The notes: generated by a model from the sequence alone, not told the origin. A stretch of DNA of 64,000 nucleotides from Lotus japonicus (GCF_012489685.1 NC_080046.1:43673176-43737175), one strand, 5' to 3'; shown: positions 46,145 through 57,555, counted from the first letter of the stretch. Program-made: numbers and translations.

Positions 46145-46503
46145 TGGTTTGACGATGTGCTGGGACTGTGGATACATGTTTGTTGATTTATTCATTGATT
46201 CTATGGTAGCCTTGGGGTTGATCATGGAGAGCCATTCTGTTTTTCACCAGTATGCGTCAATTATTGGGCAAATAAAAGGCTTGCTTCGGAGACAGTGGCA
46301 AGTTCGCTGTCAGCATATCCTTCAGGAAGTAGCTGATTACTTAGCAAAGCATGGAGCCTCTACTATGTCTGAGTTTCAGGTCTGGGATACTCTCGTTCTT
46401 GGGGTTGTGCGGCTGTTAAGGGAAGACCAAATGGGACACTTTGTTCATGCGGGCTTAACTCTTGTTTTTTTTTTCTTTCCTTGTAAGCTTTTATTAAAAA
46501 AAA
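46145..46503 (+). mobile_element. LINE RNase H fragment (in duplication copy 2)
   Basis: Open frame with DLFIDSMVALGLIMESHSVF, IIGQIKGLLRRQWQVRCQHI and LQEVADYLAKHGASTMSEFQ, the C-terminal half of a plant LINE/RVT_3 RNase H domain (H-I-x-x-E-x-A-D-x-L-A-K-x-G). A 3'UTR and A-tail (about 46494-46503) follow. The catalytic N-terminal aspartates are missing. Confidence 0.7.
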
Positions 46504-46628
46504 ATGCCAAATGGGTGTGCCAATTTTACCCAACAACATGCAGTCACGAGTTTAATATCATTGATAATAAAATATGATCAATAATCAATTTGAAAATGAC
46601 TCAAGTACTAAAACTCTAAGTATAATTA

Positions 46629-46965
46629 AAGAGTGAAGTGGTGAATTTTCACAACTGAGAACAACTTAATAGTTGTTGGATTGAGTTAAGGTGAAACCAA
46701 GTTGCAAAAGAAGCTTGGTAAACAAATTTGTATAATAACTTTTGATATTTGGAGAAATTCTTTGTAAAATTAAAGAGCAATTATATTATGAAGAACTTAA
46801 ATATATTGCGTAATTATTATTTTTTAAATTATACTGTGTAGTATTAAGGTGGTGAATGTGTTAGAAGATCATAAACGATAGTTTCACTTGTTGACTTTCT
46901 CGGTAAGAATTGGCCTCATGAAGAACTTAAATATATTGCGTAATGTTTTATTTCACTCAAGTTTT
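46629..46965 (+). pseudogene. F-box gene 3' relic 3
   Basis: Longest of three relics: last codons ('gagtgaagtggtgaattttc'), then 3'UTR ('attaaagagcaattatatta', 'gaagaacttaaatatattg') and downstream sequence ('agtttcacttgttgac') that also follows F-box copy 2 at 20467-20770. Confidence 0.8.
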
Positions 46966-47045
46966 GCCTATATTTCTATTAGTCACTACACCAATTTATA
47001 CAATAACATATGGATCAGTTTGAGGATAACTTGAGCATTTTTTGG

Positions 47046-47140
47046 ATTTTTTTATAGGCCAATGTTAGTTGTTAAATATTAGTAAATTAGTACCTTCATC
47101 AGAATCCGAATCCTAGCCCTTCACCCTGTAAATCTCTCCA
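47046..47140 (-). mobile_element. Degenerate SINE fragment
   Basis: Minus-strand B-box-like GGGCTAGGATTCGGATTC and an A-tail (T-run 47047-47053). Tail-side text 'actaatttactaa' matches the SINE at 54187. A-box end missing. Confidence 0.5.
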
Positions 47141-48417
47141 TTCCCCCCGGAGCATTGTTTGGATGAAATTAACTCATATAGAAGATTTGAACATTTTAAA
47201 TCGTTTGACCGGTTAAAATTTAAAAAAAAAATATTAAGGGAAATTGTAACAGTTTGAACTGTCGTTTTATACAAACTACAAATAAAGGCGGTTAGCGGTT
47301 CTAACCGCCATTTAAAAATTACAATCTACATTTTACGGTAGTTGAAACCACCGCAAATTGTAATTAGTGAATTATGGCGGTTGCAACGACGATTTCCCCC
47401 AAAACGCTAAACAGAAACCGGTGTGAATAGTGCCGGTTCAAACCGCTGCGAATTGTAATAAAAACCTCCGAAATATATTACCTGAAACTTTATAGAATTT
47501 AGGTTCCGGATTTTAGAACCTGAAACACAAATATATTTAGTTGAAAGTTAGGTTTCAGAATATATAATTCGGAACCTTAATCAGTTTTAAAAAAAGTTCC
47601 GGATATAGAACCCGAAACTTTGTTCACGAGATAGAGACTTTTTTAAGCATTCAGGTGAATTGATCATTGGATATATTGTCTTTTTTACTTGTTGCATACA
47701 CATTACACAACTATTTCATTGCTAACAAAACAAAAATTGGAAGTACGTACAACAGAATATACTCGGTAATTATTAAGTATTCAAAATAAAATTACACATT
47801 TCAAAAAAGAAAAGGATCATAGTGCACACATTTAACTATCTACCTTATTTATCTTTGTTACGTGATGACACCGTTTCACCTTGTGTGAGAGGTTTATTTT
47901 TATCTTCTCACAATTAACTCAGAAAATGATAAAGTAAAATACAATCCCCTCCTATGACACATACAATTTTACACATCCTTTCCGTCTTATTTTCAAACAT
48001 ACTCTCCCCTTCCTTAAATAACAATATGAACTTTTCACTCCATTTTACTTAACACAATTAATGATATTTTAAATATATTATCTCTTCAATTAAATTTTAA
48101 TTAGATTATTTTAGAATTACCTAAATATCCTTAACTCTAATCTTCTCAATTAGAAATATAAATTTAATCCTTATTTGGTGGCTTTGATCAAAATTGCTTT
48201 TTTTTGTCAAATCAAAATTGTTTCAAGCGCTTGAATTTCCACCAAAGTTAATGTCTAATGCCCCAAGGCCCAAACAGGAGTATGCTCCAATCAAAATTCC
48301 ACATTTTCGTTCTCTGTATTTTCTGTTGTTGTTTTCGTCATAGACACGGTTACACATACGACTTGTTTCGCTGTATGAGACTGAAATTTCACTTTGGACA
48401 GACCAAGTCACCCACCT

Positions 48418-48671
48418 ATTGCTAGTTCAGAATTGGCAGAGTGGATTGTAGGATGTGTGTTAGGGGCTGCCAAAGTGCACACACTGGTACCCTCTATTCT
48501 ATGGCAGCTTTCCAATTTTCTATTTTGATTTTGCATGTTATCTTTTTAAGAGCTGTGTGTAAGTAGTATACTGCAAATTAGCAATCTGCTAACTGTTTCC
48601 TTGTAATTGGTTGAAGTACCCATTGTACTTCATTATTTATACCATTTTTGCTTACCTAAAAAAAAAAAACC
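48418..48671 (+). mobile_element. Possible short retroposon with A-tail
   Basis: About 250 bases ending in 'ttgcttacctaaaaaaaaaaaa', flanked by similar 'acccaccta' text at about 48410 and 48670. Resembles a 3'UTR of a LINE or a retroposed transcript. No coding sequence recognised. Bases 48672-49195 are unassigned. Confidence 0.35.
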
Positions 48672-49195
48672 CACCTAGACCTAGTATCAGTATTATAAGT
48701 GTGTGAATAACCAAGATAGGGAACCGTACATATTCAATTGCTATTTGCTAATATTAGAGTGATCATGGAAGCAATACCATAGACCCCAAAATCACATAAA
48801 CTATTACCAATAGAGCTTAATTTTGCACAAGTGACTGAAGTGAGGCTAATTCTAAATCCTTAGTTGATCATAGTGTTAATTGCACTCACATGTAAACAAG
48901 AAAAATAAGAATGAGTTGATCATGGCATCATGCCATATTCCCTGTCTCAGTGTTTGGTGGCATTCCAATGATCCTATTATGTGTATTATCAACATGTAGA
49001 ATCTTCACTAACCTGCAAAGACACTTTCATTTATCACATATATAAAAGATTGTAGCAACAGAAACCCAGGAAAGTATAAGAAATTCTCATTATATTTAGG
49101 GATTAATACTCTGAAGCATGATAAGTAATTTACATTTTATTCTTGATAACCTATGTAATATTTATGATCTATGATGTTACTCCAATTGCACGGAT

Positions 49196-50355
49196 ATAGG
49201 TAGATGATGGGATTTTGATGGTCTATATACTATGCTCTCTAAAGAGATAAAGGAGGAGATAAGAGGTGTTGCAATCCCGGCGACACCAATGGGGGAGGAC
49301 AAAATCCTATGGAAAGAATCTAGCGATGGACGCTACTCTACCGCAACTGCGTACAATATATGCTATGTGACGATGGTGGCCATGAATCACAACTATGGAA
49401 GATGATTTGGAGAGTCAAGGCGCCAGAGAAGGTGAGATTTTTCCTGTGGCTAGTGGGCAAAGATGCAATCCCTTCGAACGCGAAGCGATATCAGAGTCAT
49501 CTAGATGGGTCGCCGGCGTGTATCCGATGTGGTGCTGCCGTAGAGGATGCTGAACATGTCCTCCGTCGTTGTCCGGGGTCCGTATGGGTCTGGAGCCAGT
49601 TTGTGACGGCGACACCAGGGTTCCAGTAGCAGCACCCTTCAGACATTGGTTGTTTTCCAAATTGCAGGTTTAGGAGACAGCGTTGTTTTGCGCCATCGCG
49701 TGGAACCTTCGGAAGTGGCGTAACAGCTTTGTCTTCGACCAGGCTCCATGGCAATCCAGGGTGGTGCTTCAACGAGTGCAAGAGTTCCAATGGTGGGGGA
49801 CGCCAACGACGCAGCCGAGCACGATGGCCATTCATGGAGATGATTGCGTGGTGCTGCACACTGATGGTAGTTGGCGTTGCGGTGATGATAGGATGGATGG
49901 CGGTGGTGTAATTCGCAACCAGTTAGGGCGCTGGGTATCTGAGTTTGCAACGTTCCTGGAAGCCGGCAGTGCATGGCAAGCTGAGGTGATGGCAATCCGC
50001 AAAGGGCTCACACACACATGCCTGGGAGTTGGGGTTCCGATCGGTGGCATGTTATGTTGATAGTATGGAGGTGCAGCAGCTCTTGAATGGCAGTGGGGAT
50101 GTTCAGGACAATTGGCATAGGGTTGAAATTTTGGCAATCCGGAAGCTACTCGTCATAGATTGGAGTGTGACTATTGGTCATGTTCGCGGGAAAGGAACAT
50201 GGTCGCGGATGCTTTGAAGAAACTCGTTGTTCGTGAAGGCTGGGACTAGAAGGTTTGGAGGATTCCACCATCCGTGGTGGTTCCCCTTCTTTGTAGGATG
50301 CTCTAGTGTAGTTTGTTTTCTTTTTTCTATTTCCATTTGTAACAAAAAAAAGGGT
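49196..50355 (+). mobile_element. LINE ORF2 3' part: zinc-binding and RNase H
   Basis: Translation in several frames gives GVAIPATPMGEDKILWKESS, then LWKMIWRVKAPEKVRFFLWL and CIRCGAAVEDAEHVLRRCPG (zf-RVT), then an RNase H domain with HTDGSW, GGGVIRNQLGRWVSEF, EVMAIRKGL, and in another frame YVDSMEVQQLLNG, GHVRG and ERNMVADALKKLVVREGWD. An A-tail begins at about 50341. At least three frame changes; 5'-truncated. It differs from the two LINEs at 21267 and 35624 in having an RNase H domain. Confidence 0.85.
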
Positions 50356-51629
50356 AGCGATGATGATGAATATCCCCCATTTCAATAATGATTCTCCACT
50401 AATGGTTGAGGTGGGGTTTCGGGGTTTGAGAGTTTTTAATAGTATGAAAGATGTGTAAATACTGTATACTAGATATTATACCCGTGCAACGCACGGGTTT
50501 ATTTATAATATTTTTTAATATTATATGAAATTTACTTTACTATAGAGTAATTATCTAAAAATAAATATTAAAATATTTCTTCAATATAAATTTAATAGAA
50601 AAATTTATTGTGTTTAGACTTCTAAATAGAGAGTATTAGAGTTTTTCTATGCATTAAATTCCTCGTATTAGAGTTCTCTTTATGTAAATAAATGATATTA
50701 CTGTAATTTAATAAATTTTTGGGTTAATGATCAAATTAGTCGTTGAGTTTGTAAGCGAGTTTAATTTTAGTTCATCTGAAAAAAATTACGTTTAATGGCA
50801 GTCATTTTTACAATCACTGACAGTTTTTGACTGCCACTAAACTTCATTTATCCTCATAGTAACTAAAATCAAACTCGCTTACAAACTCAAGGATTAATTT
50901 GACCAATAACCCTAAAAAAATTGAAAAGGAAAACATTATTAATAACATAAGAAAACTTGAGAAAATATTTTTACTTCTATATAATAGGTCAAAAAACACA
51001 TTTGAAAGTATTTTCTTCAAATAATACACGCATGCGATACATTTAATAGTAAATATTTTATAGAGACATTTATTTAATTTTTAAAATATTTTTCTAGAGT
51101 GTTCATTAATAAATTTTGATCTAGACTATTATTTAATTTAAATTATTAATATTTTTTACATATAAATATATTTATTAATTTTTCCCTCAATTTTTGATTG
51201 ATAGTTAATATTCTAACTATGTTAAAAACTACTTAATAAATTTTTTTATAAGAAACTGAAAAGTTAAAAATTAATAGTTAATAAAGTTAATAACATAAAA
51301 TATTCATCAATAATTTATTATTATCATTATTAAGACAAATCACAAATAAATTTAAAATTATTTTTAAAATAACACGCAACTACATTATAGTTAATTTAAA
51401 CAACATACAAAATCATTTCATATTTAAAAGTAAATTTCGAAATATATATTTTCAAAAATCATTCAACCATTGACTAATTTCAATATCTAACATGTTTATT
51501 ATATTTAAAAGATATTATTTTGTGGTATTTTATCTTTTTTTTTTTCAACCTTAGGTTGATAATTAATTGAAATGAAAATAAAAATTAATTTATCTTGCCA
51601 GTAATGTAGAACTCAAGTCAAATATTATG

Positions 51630-51630
<1 letters not shown>

Positions 51631-51668
<38 letters not shown>
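51631..51668. repeat. TA microsatellite
   Basis: Nineteen perfect TA units. Confidence 0.97.
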
Positions 51669-51669
<1 letters not shown>

Positions 51670-51872
51670 CTTATTAACATGATATCTAACTTTAGTATTT
51701 AATTTGTTATTTATACGTAAAATGTAGTAATAAGTTTTATTGGTTAATTTTTAAAATTCATCAACTTATGATTAGTAATTAAAATTAATAATTTAATTTT
51801 AACATATAAGAATTTGATTTTTTTTTCAATTAGTTATAAATATAAAAGTTATTTTTACTATATATTTTTAGA

Positions 51873-53462
51873 GTTTAATGAATATGCACTATCCGTGTAA
51901 AATAGTTTTACACTAACAACCAATCACAGCATACCACGTAAGTTTACACATTAAATTTTAATTAAAAAAAATAGGCTTAATTCCACTTTGGGCCCCTGAT
52001 GTTTCAGAAATGAGCGATCGGGGCCCCCCGTGTTTAAACGTAGCGGTCAGGCACCCCAACGTTTCAAAAACGTGCGATCCAACCCCTTCTGTTAAGCTCT
52101 GTTAGTTGACCAAACGGAGGCCCTTTCATTAATTGACATGGATTTTCTTTTTTAGTTTAACATTAAAACCACATCTCTTTGCTTCACAATCCTATTTATG
52201 AGATAGAACTTCAATCCTTCAAGTAGGTTGATTATTACTCTTACACTGCAACTACAACGTTTTACAAAATTAACAAAATTAATTTCTCCCAAATTCCCAA
52301 TCAAATTAGGGTTCTTCTTCTTCTGGCATCATAGATCTGAAAATTCTGGAATAAACCAACAAGAAGCAAAACCCAGTTCCAAAAATGGAAGCACCATGCG
52401 CATAGCACCATGCTCCTCTTATTTTTCCAACTTCTCCCCTATGCTACCTACAAAATCAGCAAACTCAAATAACCCAGAAACCAAATAACCGAATAAGTCA
52501 ATAACCAAATAACCCAGAACCTCCAATCCAACAAACCCAGTAACCAACCCACCACAACAGAGCCAGTCAAAAAGACATGGCAGATTCAAAAACTCTGGTG
52601 CGACAGAGAAAGGGAAGGGAAGAAGAAAGAGGGAACCTCAAAGTAAAGATTGAAATTTTGGAAGATTCAAAGTGAGTTTGTGAGAAGAGAAAACCCCAAA
52701 CCATACGATGGTCATGTCGCGAATAGGGCTTCAGGGCAGCGAATCTGGCTGTGGGGATGAGGGATCCAGATCTGGTTCGATTTTTGCTTGGGTTGGGGTG
52801 TTTGTCACGACGGCGCTGTGGCGATGATGGTGGGGTTGAATCGTAGATTGGTGAATGGGGAATGGAGGGTACTGTGGCGCTTTGCAGCGATTTTTGGGGT
52901 TGTGGGCATCTTCCCCTGTTTCTCAATCCTCTCCCTTGTTTCTTCCTCCTCCCCAAATTCCCTCCTCCACCCAGTTGTAGAAGAAAAGCATCATAATCAG
53001 AGTTCAGATTAAACCCAGTTCAAATTTTTCGTGCATTTCAGCAAAAAAGCAAGTCAAAATGAAATCTTTCAACGAATAAAAGGAAGTACCCGAGTTTTTA
53101 ATTGGTGGGGTGGTGAATCACAAAGCAAAAAGCCACCAAACTAAAACTGGAAAACGTTGTAGTTGCAGGGTAAGAGTAATGGTCTAATGTTAAACTAAAA
53201 AAGAAAATTCACGTCAATTAATGAAAGGGTCTCCGTTTGGTCAACTAACGGAGCTTAACAGAAGGGGCTGGATCGCACGTTTTAGAAACGTTGGGGTGCC
53301 TGACCGCTACGTTTAAACACGGTGGCCCCGATCGCTCATTTCTGAAACATCAGGGGCCCAAAGTGGAATTAAGCCAAAAAAATATAATTACTGATGTGGC
53401 GAAATTCAATTAGATGATTGTGTAAACAAAATTTACACAGACGGTGCACACACATTAAATTC
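51873..53462. mobile_element. MITE interrupted by a MULE
   Basis: Outer ends 'agtttaatgaatatgcac' and (reverse complement of the right) 'gaatttaatgtgtgtgcacc', followed inward by 'gtgtaaaatagttttacac' and its counterpart, match the MITE at 38731. Removing the nested MULE leaves about 180 bases, close to the size of that copy. Confidence 0.7.
51974..53375. mobile_element. Non-autonomous MULE, possible gene-fragment carrier (1402 bp)
   Basis: Starts GGCTTAATTCCACTTTGGGC and ends with its reverse complement; inverted repeats extend over roughly 250 bases, including 'aaacgttgtagttgcag' / 'ctgcaactacaacgttt'. Perfect 9-bp target duplication AAAAAAATA (51965-51973 and 53376-53384), though a low-complexity one. 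The 900-bp centre has GC-richer text and short open frames on both strands (52228-52488 plus; 52567-52956 minus) not matched to a known protein, and no transposase. Confidence 0.88.
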
Positions 53463-54186
53463 ATATTTTTATTAATGTAAAGGTAGTCAATTTAAATTAT
53501 TATTATTAAAAAAATTTCCTCAAGTTATAATTAATAATTAAAATTTAATCAATATTAAAAATTATTTTGAAATATGGGAAATTGAAAAGTTTAACAATTA
53601 TCTATTAATATAATAAATAATAAAGTAGATGTTGTTTTCTTTAGTTTTGTATTTAATTATTTAATGTATTTAATGCAAAGGTAAATAATCAATGCAAAAG
53701 TTTAAGTGTGCTTTATATATATATAGATTAGTTAAAGGATATGTTGGCCACACAATTTTTTTAACAGAGGGTTAACATCAGTTTAATGGGAAATTAAAAA
53801 TTGAGTAAGAAAATCATATTTTTATATATTAGGGGAGGGGAGAGTATGTTTGAAAATAAGAGGGGATATGAAATGATTATATGTGTGAGGGAAAGGGGTG
53901 TATTTTACTCAAAATGATATGGAATCATGAATCTCACAAGGTCTTGGACAAACGGTTAACAATGGTTTTCTAGACAATCCAGGTTTGACAGAGCATATCC
54001 ATGATTTTTTAGTTGGGATGTAGAATAAAATAATAATAAAATAGTCATTGATAATAAAATTATGTATAGTCAATATATAACTAATAAATACACACCATGA
54101 AGCCCTAGCAGCTTTCATTTTACTTCTCAATTGTTGATTTCCCCCTTTATTGCCCTAAGTTGAGCTCACCTTGAAAATATGTCTAT
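53463..54186. other. AT-rich non-coding region
   Basis: No gene or inverted-repeat element recognised beyond the possible right end of the AT-rich element near 53730. Confidence 0.4.
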
Positions 54187-54318
54187 TTTTTTTATAAGTA
54201 AATGTTAGTTAGTAATGTTAGTAAATTAGTCCTCCTCAGGGTTTGAATCTTGGACCCTTCACCCTTTATCCCACCCAACCTTATGTCTCTAACTCTTACC
54301 ACTTGAGAGCTATCCTTC
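54187..54318 (-). mobile_element. tRNA-derived SINE
   Basis: Minus strand: A-box region CTCAAGTGGTAAGAGTTAG (54290-54308), B-box-like GGGTCCAAGATTCAAACCC (54240-54258), 3' part 'actaatttactaacatta' and an A-tail (T-run 54187-54193). About 130 bp. Confidence 0.7.
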
Positions 54319-54330
54319 GAGGACTGAAAA

Positions 54331-55235
54331 TATGTCTATTAATTCAATTTTTGTGCGTTTGTTGCCTGAGTTTGGAAGTCCTGTCTGTTCTTGCACTACC
54401 CGCCATGAAATTCCCTCTTCAGGTACTGGGAAGTTTGAGGAAAAATTGATACCTGTGGAAAAGAGTACTTTTCTCTATTACATATGGTCGAGGGATAGAC
54501 AGGGCAAATAAATAGGTCTTTCATAAATGATGGATGAGGAAGATGATGCGTTGCAAGAGAATAAAGGAGAGAGATGAAGATTTTCTCGTCGTTATGAGGC
54601 GTCTTTGGTTTGAGTGTTTTCTTGGGGTAGAAACGATTATTATTAGAGCTAGTCCTATCTAGTTTGTGACTTACGCTTTTCATCTAAGTAGGTTTAATAT
54701 AGATTTATGCCAACATTAATTGAAAATCGATAGATTTAACTTACTCGTCAAAACACTGTTTCCGAGAAGAATTTGGATTCATTGGGGTGAAGGAATCCCA
54801 CATTCAGTGCAAACAGTGAACTACAGTCGTTTGATTAAGATCATTCTGCTAAGACATAAAGACATTATTTCAAGGGTATAATAACCTCTTATGTGTTAGC
54901 TATTTGATCAAAATCATACGATCGAGAATCCCTGGGTGCACCAAATATTGAATTCCTTGATTTCCTAGTATCTGGACCTTTTCGAGGCGGAATTTTTTTT
55001 CACCACCATCCATGAAAAGGGTACGTTTTGCATCTAAAATTAGGACCTTAAGTCATGTAAGAAAATAAAAGCTTACGACAGGAGAGAATCAAACTGAGGA
55101 CCTTGTCCAAGTGAAACAAGCATATCTAAACCAAAGCAGCTTGTTATCTTCATTTTTCTATATAGAAATATATCACAACTCAAGAGATCCACTAAATGAT
55201 TTGTTTATAGGAATAGAATTTTGTAAGAATTGGAT
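54331..55235. other. Unassigned non-coding region
   Basis: Short open frames only (for example minus strand 54396-54683), none with recognisable motifs. Confidence 0.35.
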
Positions 55236-55357
55236 GATCCACTAGTTGTTAGTAAGTTAGAAAATCCCTTCAAATTTCTCTTCCAGGATTTGAATCCTGG
55301 ACCTTCCCCTCCCCAACCCTTGTGTCCACTAACTCTTACCACTTGAGCCAACCAACG
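55236..55357 (-). mobile_element. tRNA-derived SINE
   Basis: Minus strand: TGGCTCAAGTGGTAAGAGTT A-box (about 55330-55352) and GGTCCAGGATTCAAATCC B-box (55285-55303), then 'ttctaacttactaacaact'. Same family as 54187. Confidence 0.72.
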
Positions 55358-55749
55358 TGAGACTGATGTTTCTTTGGTAGTAGCATTTATCCTTCTTGGC
55401 CCGCTGTTGTCAATGGTCCGCTTCCTCGGAGGAAGAAAGAAATAGCGATGAATTCCTATGAAGCACTCGAGAACAGGAAAATTCAATCAAACGATGAATT
55501 CTTTCTTCCGTGGTCAAAGTAAATCAATGCTATGCTTCCATGATTTCATCTCATCGAATATGAATATCAAAATATCAAAATACATTATATAGTCATGATT
55601 TAATTGACGTCCATTTTTATTTAAAACTACAAAAAAAAAAACTAATTTCAAAGAGTCTAAATGTTGACACTAACAAAAATGTCAAACTCATTCCTTGTCA
55701 TTCCAGGTCAACATAACTAAGAGCTCCAATCATTCCTATCCAACACCCT

Positions 55750-56160
55750 AAGAGCATCTCCAATGCAAGGTTTTTAGTTCTTATTTTTGAGCTAAGAACT
55801 AATAACTGAGTTCTTAACCATTGGAGGTGATGACGTGAAGTTCTTAGTTTTTAAAAATAAGAACTAGGTTCTTATATAAGGAGTTTTACTTTTTGAGTTT
55901 TTAGCATAAAAAAAATATTTTTTTTCTCTCATCCAAATTACTTAATTACTTTATGAGTTTTGTTTTATTACTTTATGAAAGTAAAAAGTATAAATAATGT
56001 GGTTGGTAGGACCAAATGAATAGTGCTAAGAACTAAGAACTAAGAACTCATGGTTGGAGCAAAATAGCTTGAGAGTTGCTTAAGCAAATGTAGCAGTACA
56101 GGCTCACATAAATAGTGCTAAGAACTAAGAATTAAGAACTAGCACTGGTAGTAACCCTTT
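55750..56160. mobile_element. MITE-like element with 'aagaacta' repeats
   Basis: Begins 'gagcatctccaatgcaagg', a terminus typical of plant PIF/Harbinger- or hAT-type MITEs, and contains many inverted 'ttagttcttag' / 'ctaagaactaag' units. The right end is degenerate, so boundaries are approximate. Confidence 0.5.
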
Positions 56161-56374
56161 ATTAGGAGTTGCACTAATTCCTAGTCGACACCCTAAGCAG
56201 TTCAGGTGTCCTTTCTTGAAGAGTTTCACTCATTCCCACCTTACACGTAAGTAGTCTAGGTTAGCCTTCGTTCGGTGTTGCACTCATTCCCCACAGACAC
56301 TACGATTCAACCGTTCAGACCGACCCGAGTTTTAAAACTATGGACTCAAGGGCATTGGCACAAAAAATATTTAT

Positions 56375-56470
56375 AAAGCAAAGCCCAAATTGATTTTAAT
56401 GTTATCTAAAAATATAATGCACTTCCAAACAACTGACCTCCGCCTTTAAAAAATCAATGGAATTTAAAAC
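56375..56470. repeat. Paralogous copy of the LINE target site at 21240-21880
   Basis: 'cccaaattgattttaatgtt' and 'aaaaaatcaatggaatttaa' occur here without the LINE that interrupts them at 21267. It is an approximate empty site with small differences. Confidence 0.6.
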
Positions 56471-56667
56471 ACTTTGAAGCTTCTTAGGACGGATGTAACA
56501 ATTATTAACCCACCCCATCGTTGGGGAATAGTCACTTTCAAGTTTTAATGATAACATTTTTGAAATTGAACTCCTTACTTCTTCACTAATACACACAACA
56601 TCTGCTTAAGCTTTTCATTATTTAGTGCTCTAAATGATCTAGTTTTGTGTTAAATGCATAAATCATA

Positions 56668-56967
56668 CTCCTTCCGTTCCTAATTATAAGCTAAAGTTCA
56701 AACTTATGTTTTGTCACTAAATATAAGCTAAAGTTGTAAAAGCTAATATTTCTTTTCATTCTTACCCTTGCATTTATTGGTTGTTTAATTCCAACATTTT
56801 GAAATTAAAACCCACTTTTATTCTCTTTCTTCCTCTTCCTCCTACTTACTTAAATAGGGGTAAATACGAAAGATTGTACCATTTTTTAAAAAACCAATGC
56901 ATCAATTAAAGCTTTCTTAATAAGTGTGATTTTTAGAACTTTAGCTTATAATTAGGGACGGAGGGAG
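56668..56967. mobile_element. Stowaway-type MITE (Tc1/mariner)
   Basis: Ends CTCCTTCCGTTCCTAATTAT and (reverse complement) CTCCCTCCGTCCCTAATTAT, flanked by TA on both sides (56666-56667 and 56968-56969). 300 bp. This is the classic plant Stowaway terminus. Confidence 0.92.
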
Positions 56968-57004
56968 TACTGTGGAAATGGAAGCAAGAGACAGTGATGA
57001 CAAG

Positions 57005-57050
57005 CAGTGGCGGAGGGAGGGGGTGACCCATCCGGGTCATGGCCCTACCC
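57005..57050 (+). mobile_element. Possible hAT-type terminus
   Basis: CAGTGGCGGAGGGAGG resembles hAT terminal repeats (CAGTGGCGGA...). No opposite end found. Confidence 0.3.
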
Positions 57051-57225
57051 TGAATAAATAGTTTATTTACAACCATAGTATGTAATTCTATAAAGGATTA
57101 TTATGCGTATTGCTTTTATTCCCTTACTGGATAATTTTTTCAAGTAAATGATGATGACTTATTAGATTTTCAACCAAATACACAGGCATTTTCGTAGAAC
57201 TTAATAATTAGCTACCTCAATGTGA

Positions 57226-57546
57226 TGTGACTGGGCGAGGCCCCAGGGTCCCTCGCCTAGGAGCCCAGCCTTAGGCGCGGGACGAAACCAACACCTTTGG
57301 GCCCTTCGTCCCGAGGCCCAACTGGCCCACTTGTGCATATAGGAGGCACGAAGGCCCAACCCCACACCTATAAATAGGGGACGAGTACCAATTGTAAGGG
57401 ACTTAGCTCATTTGGCAATAACAAACATTGAAATTCAGTTATATCTTCTCTCTAAGCAGTTAGGAGCTTATCTCTCTAGGATTTCCGATTGCTCTTCACA
57501 GACTCTTTGGGCACTATGCCTTTACTCTATGTTCTTTGCGAGAACA
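57226..57546 (+). repeat. Tat-type 5' LTR
   Basis: Starts at TGTGACTGGGCGAGG (57226; exact base uncertain by about 2) and ends GCGAGAACA directly before the primer site. About 320 bp, related to the solo LTR at 34752. Confidence 0.85.
57369..57376 (+). promoter_or_regulatory. LTR TATA box
   Basis: TATAAATA, in the same context (ccTATAAATAgggg) as in the solo LTR at 34895-34902. Likely core promoter for the element's sense transcript. Confidence 0.7.
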
Positions 57547-57547
57547 T

Positions 57548-57555
57548 TGGCGCCG
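57548..57555 (+). other. Primer binding site
   Basis: TGGCGCCG, one base after the LTR, followed by TCTGTGGGG. This is the common form in Tat/Athila-type gypsy elements, usually attributed to an aspartate tRNA primer. Confidence 0.8.

Larger units (their letters stand above)
45782..47946. repeat. Segmental duplication, copy 2
   Basis: Partner of 43108-44880. It retains the longer F-box 3' relic and a SINE (46720-47187) that copy 1 lacks, so copy 1 probably suffered the deletion. Sub-terminal CACTA-like text ('acggtagttgaaac..ccgc', 'gaccggttaaaattt') lies in both copies. Confidence 0.85.
50466..53730. mobile_element. AT-rich element starting with a CCCGTGC hairpin (Helitron-like?)
   Basis: 'tatactagatattatacccg' leads into the perfect hairpin CCCGTGC-aac-GCACGGG (50491-50507). 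The sequence then stays extremely AT-rich to 'tatatatatagattag' near 53717, apart from the nested elements. Widely dispersed plant repeats with this 'ACCCGTGCaaCGCACGGGT' start exist and some are classed as Helitrons, but the TC start and CTRR end are not clear here. The extent is an inference. Confidence 0.35.

Noticed and set aside
52567..52956. Minus-strand 129-codon frame inside the MULE at 51974
   Set aside because: Proline/serine/arginine-rich with no motif. Kept only as part of the MULE description.
54240..55352. tRNA genes suggested by A- and B-boxes
   Set aside because: The boxes lack a complete cloverleaf and are followed by shared SINE tails.
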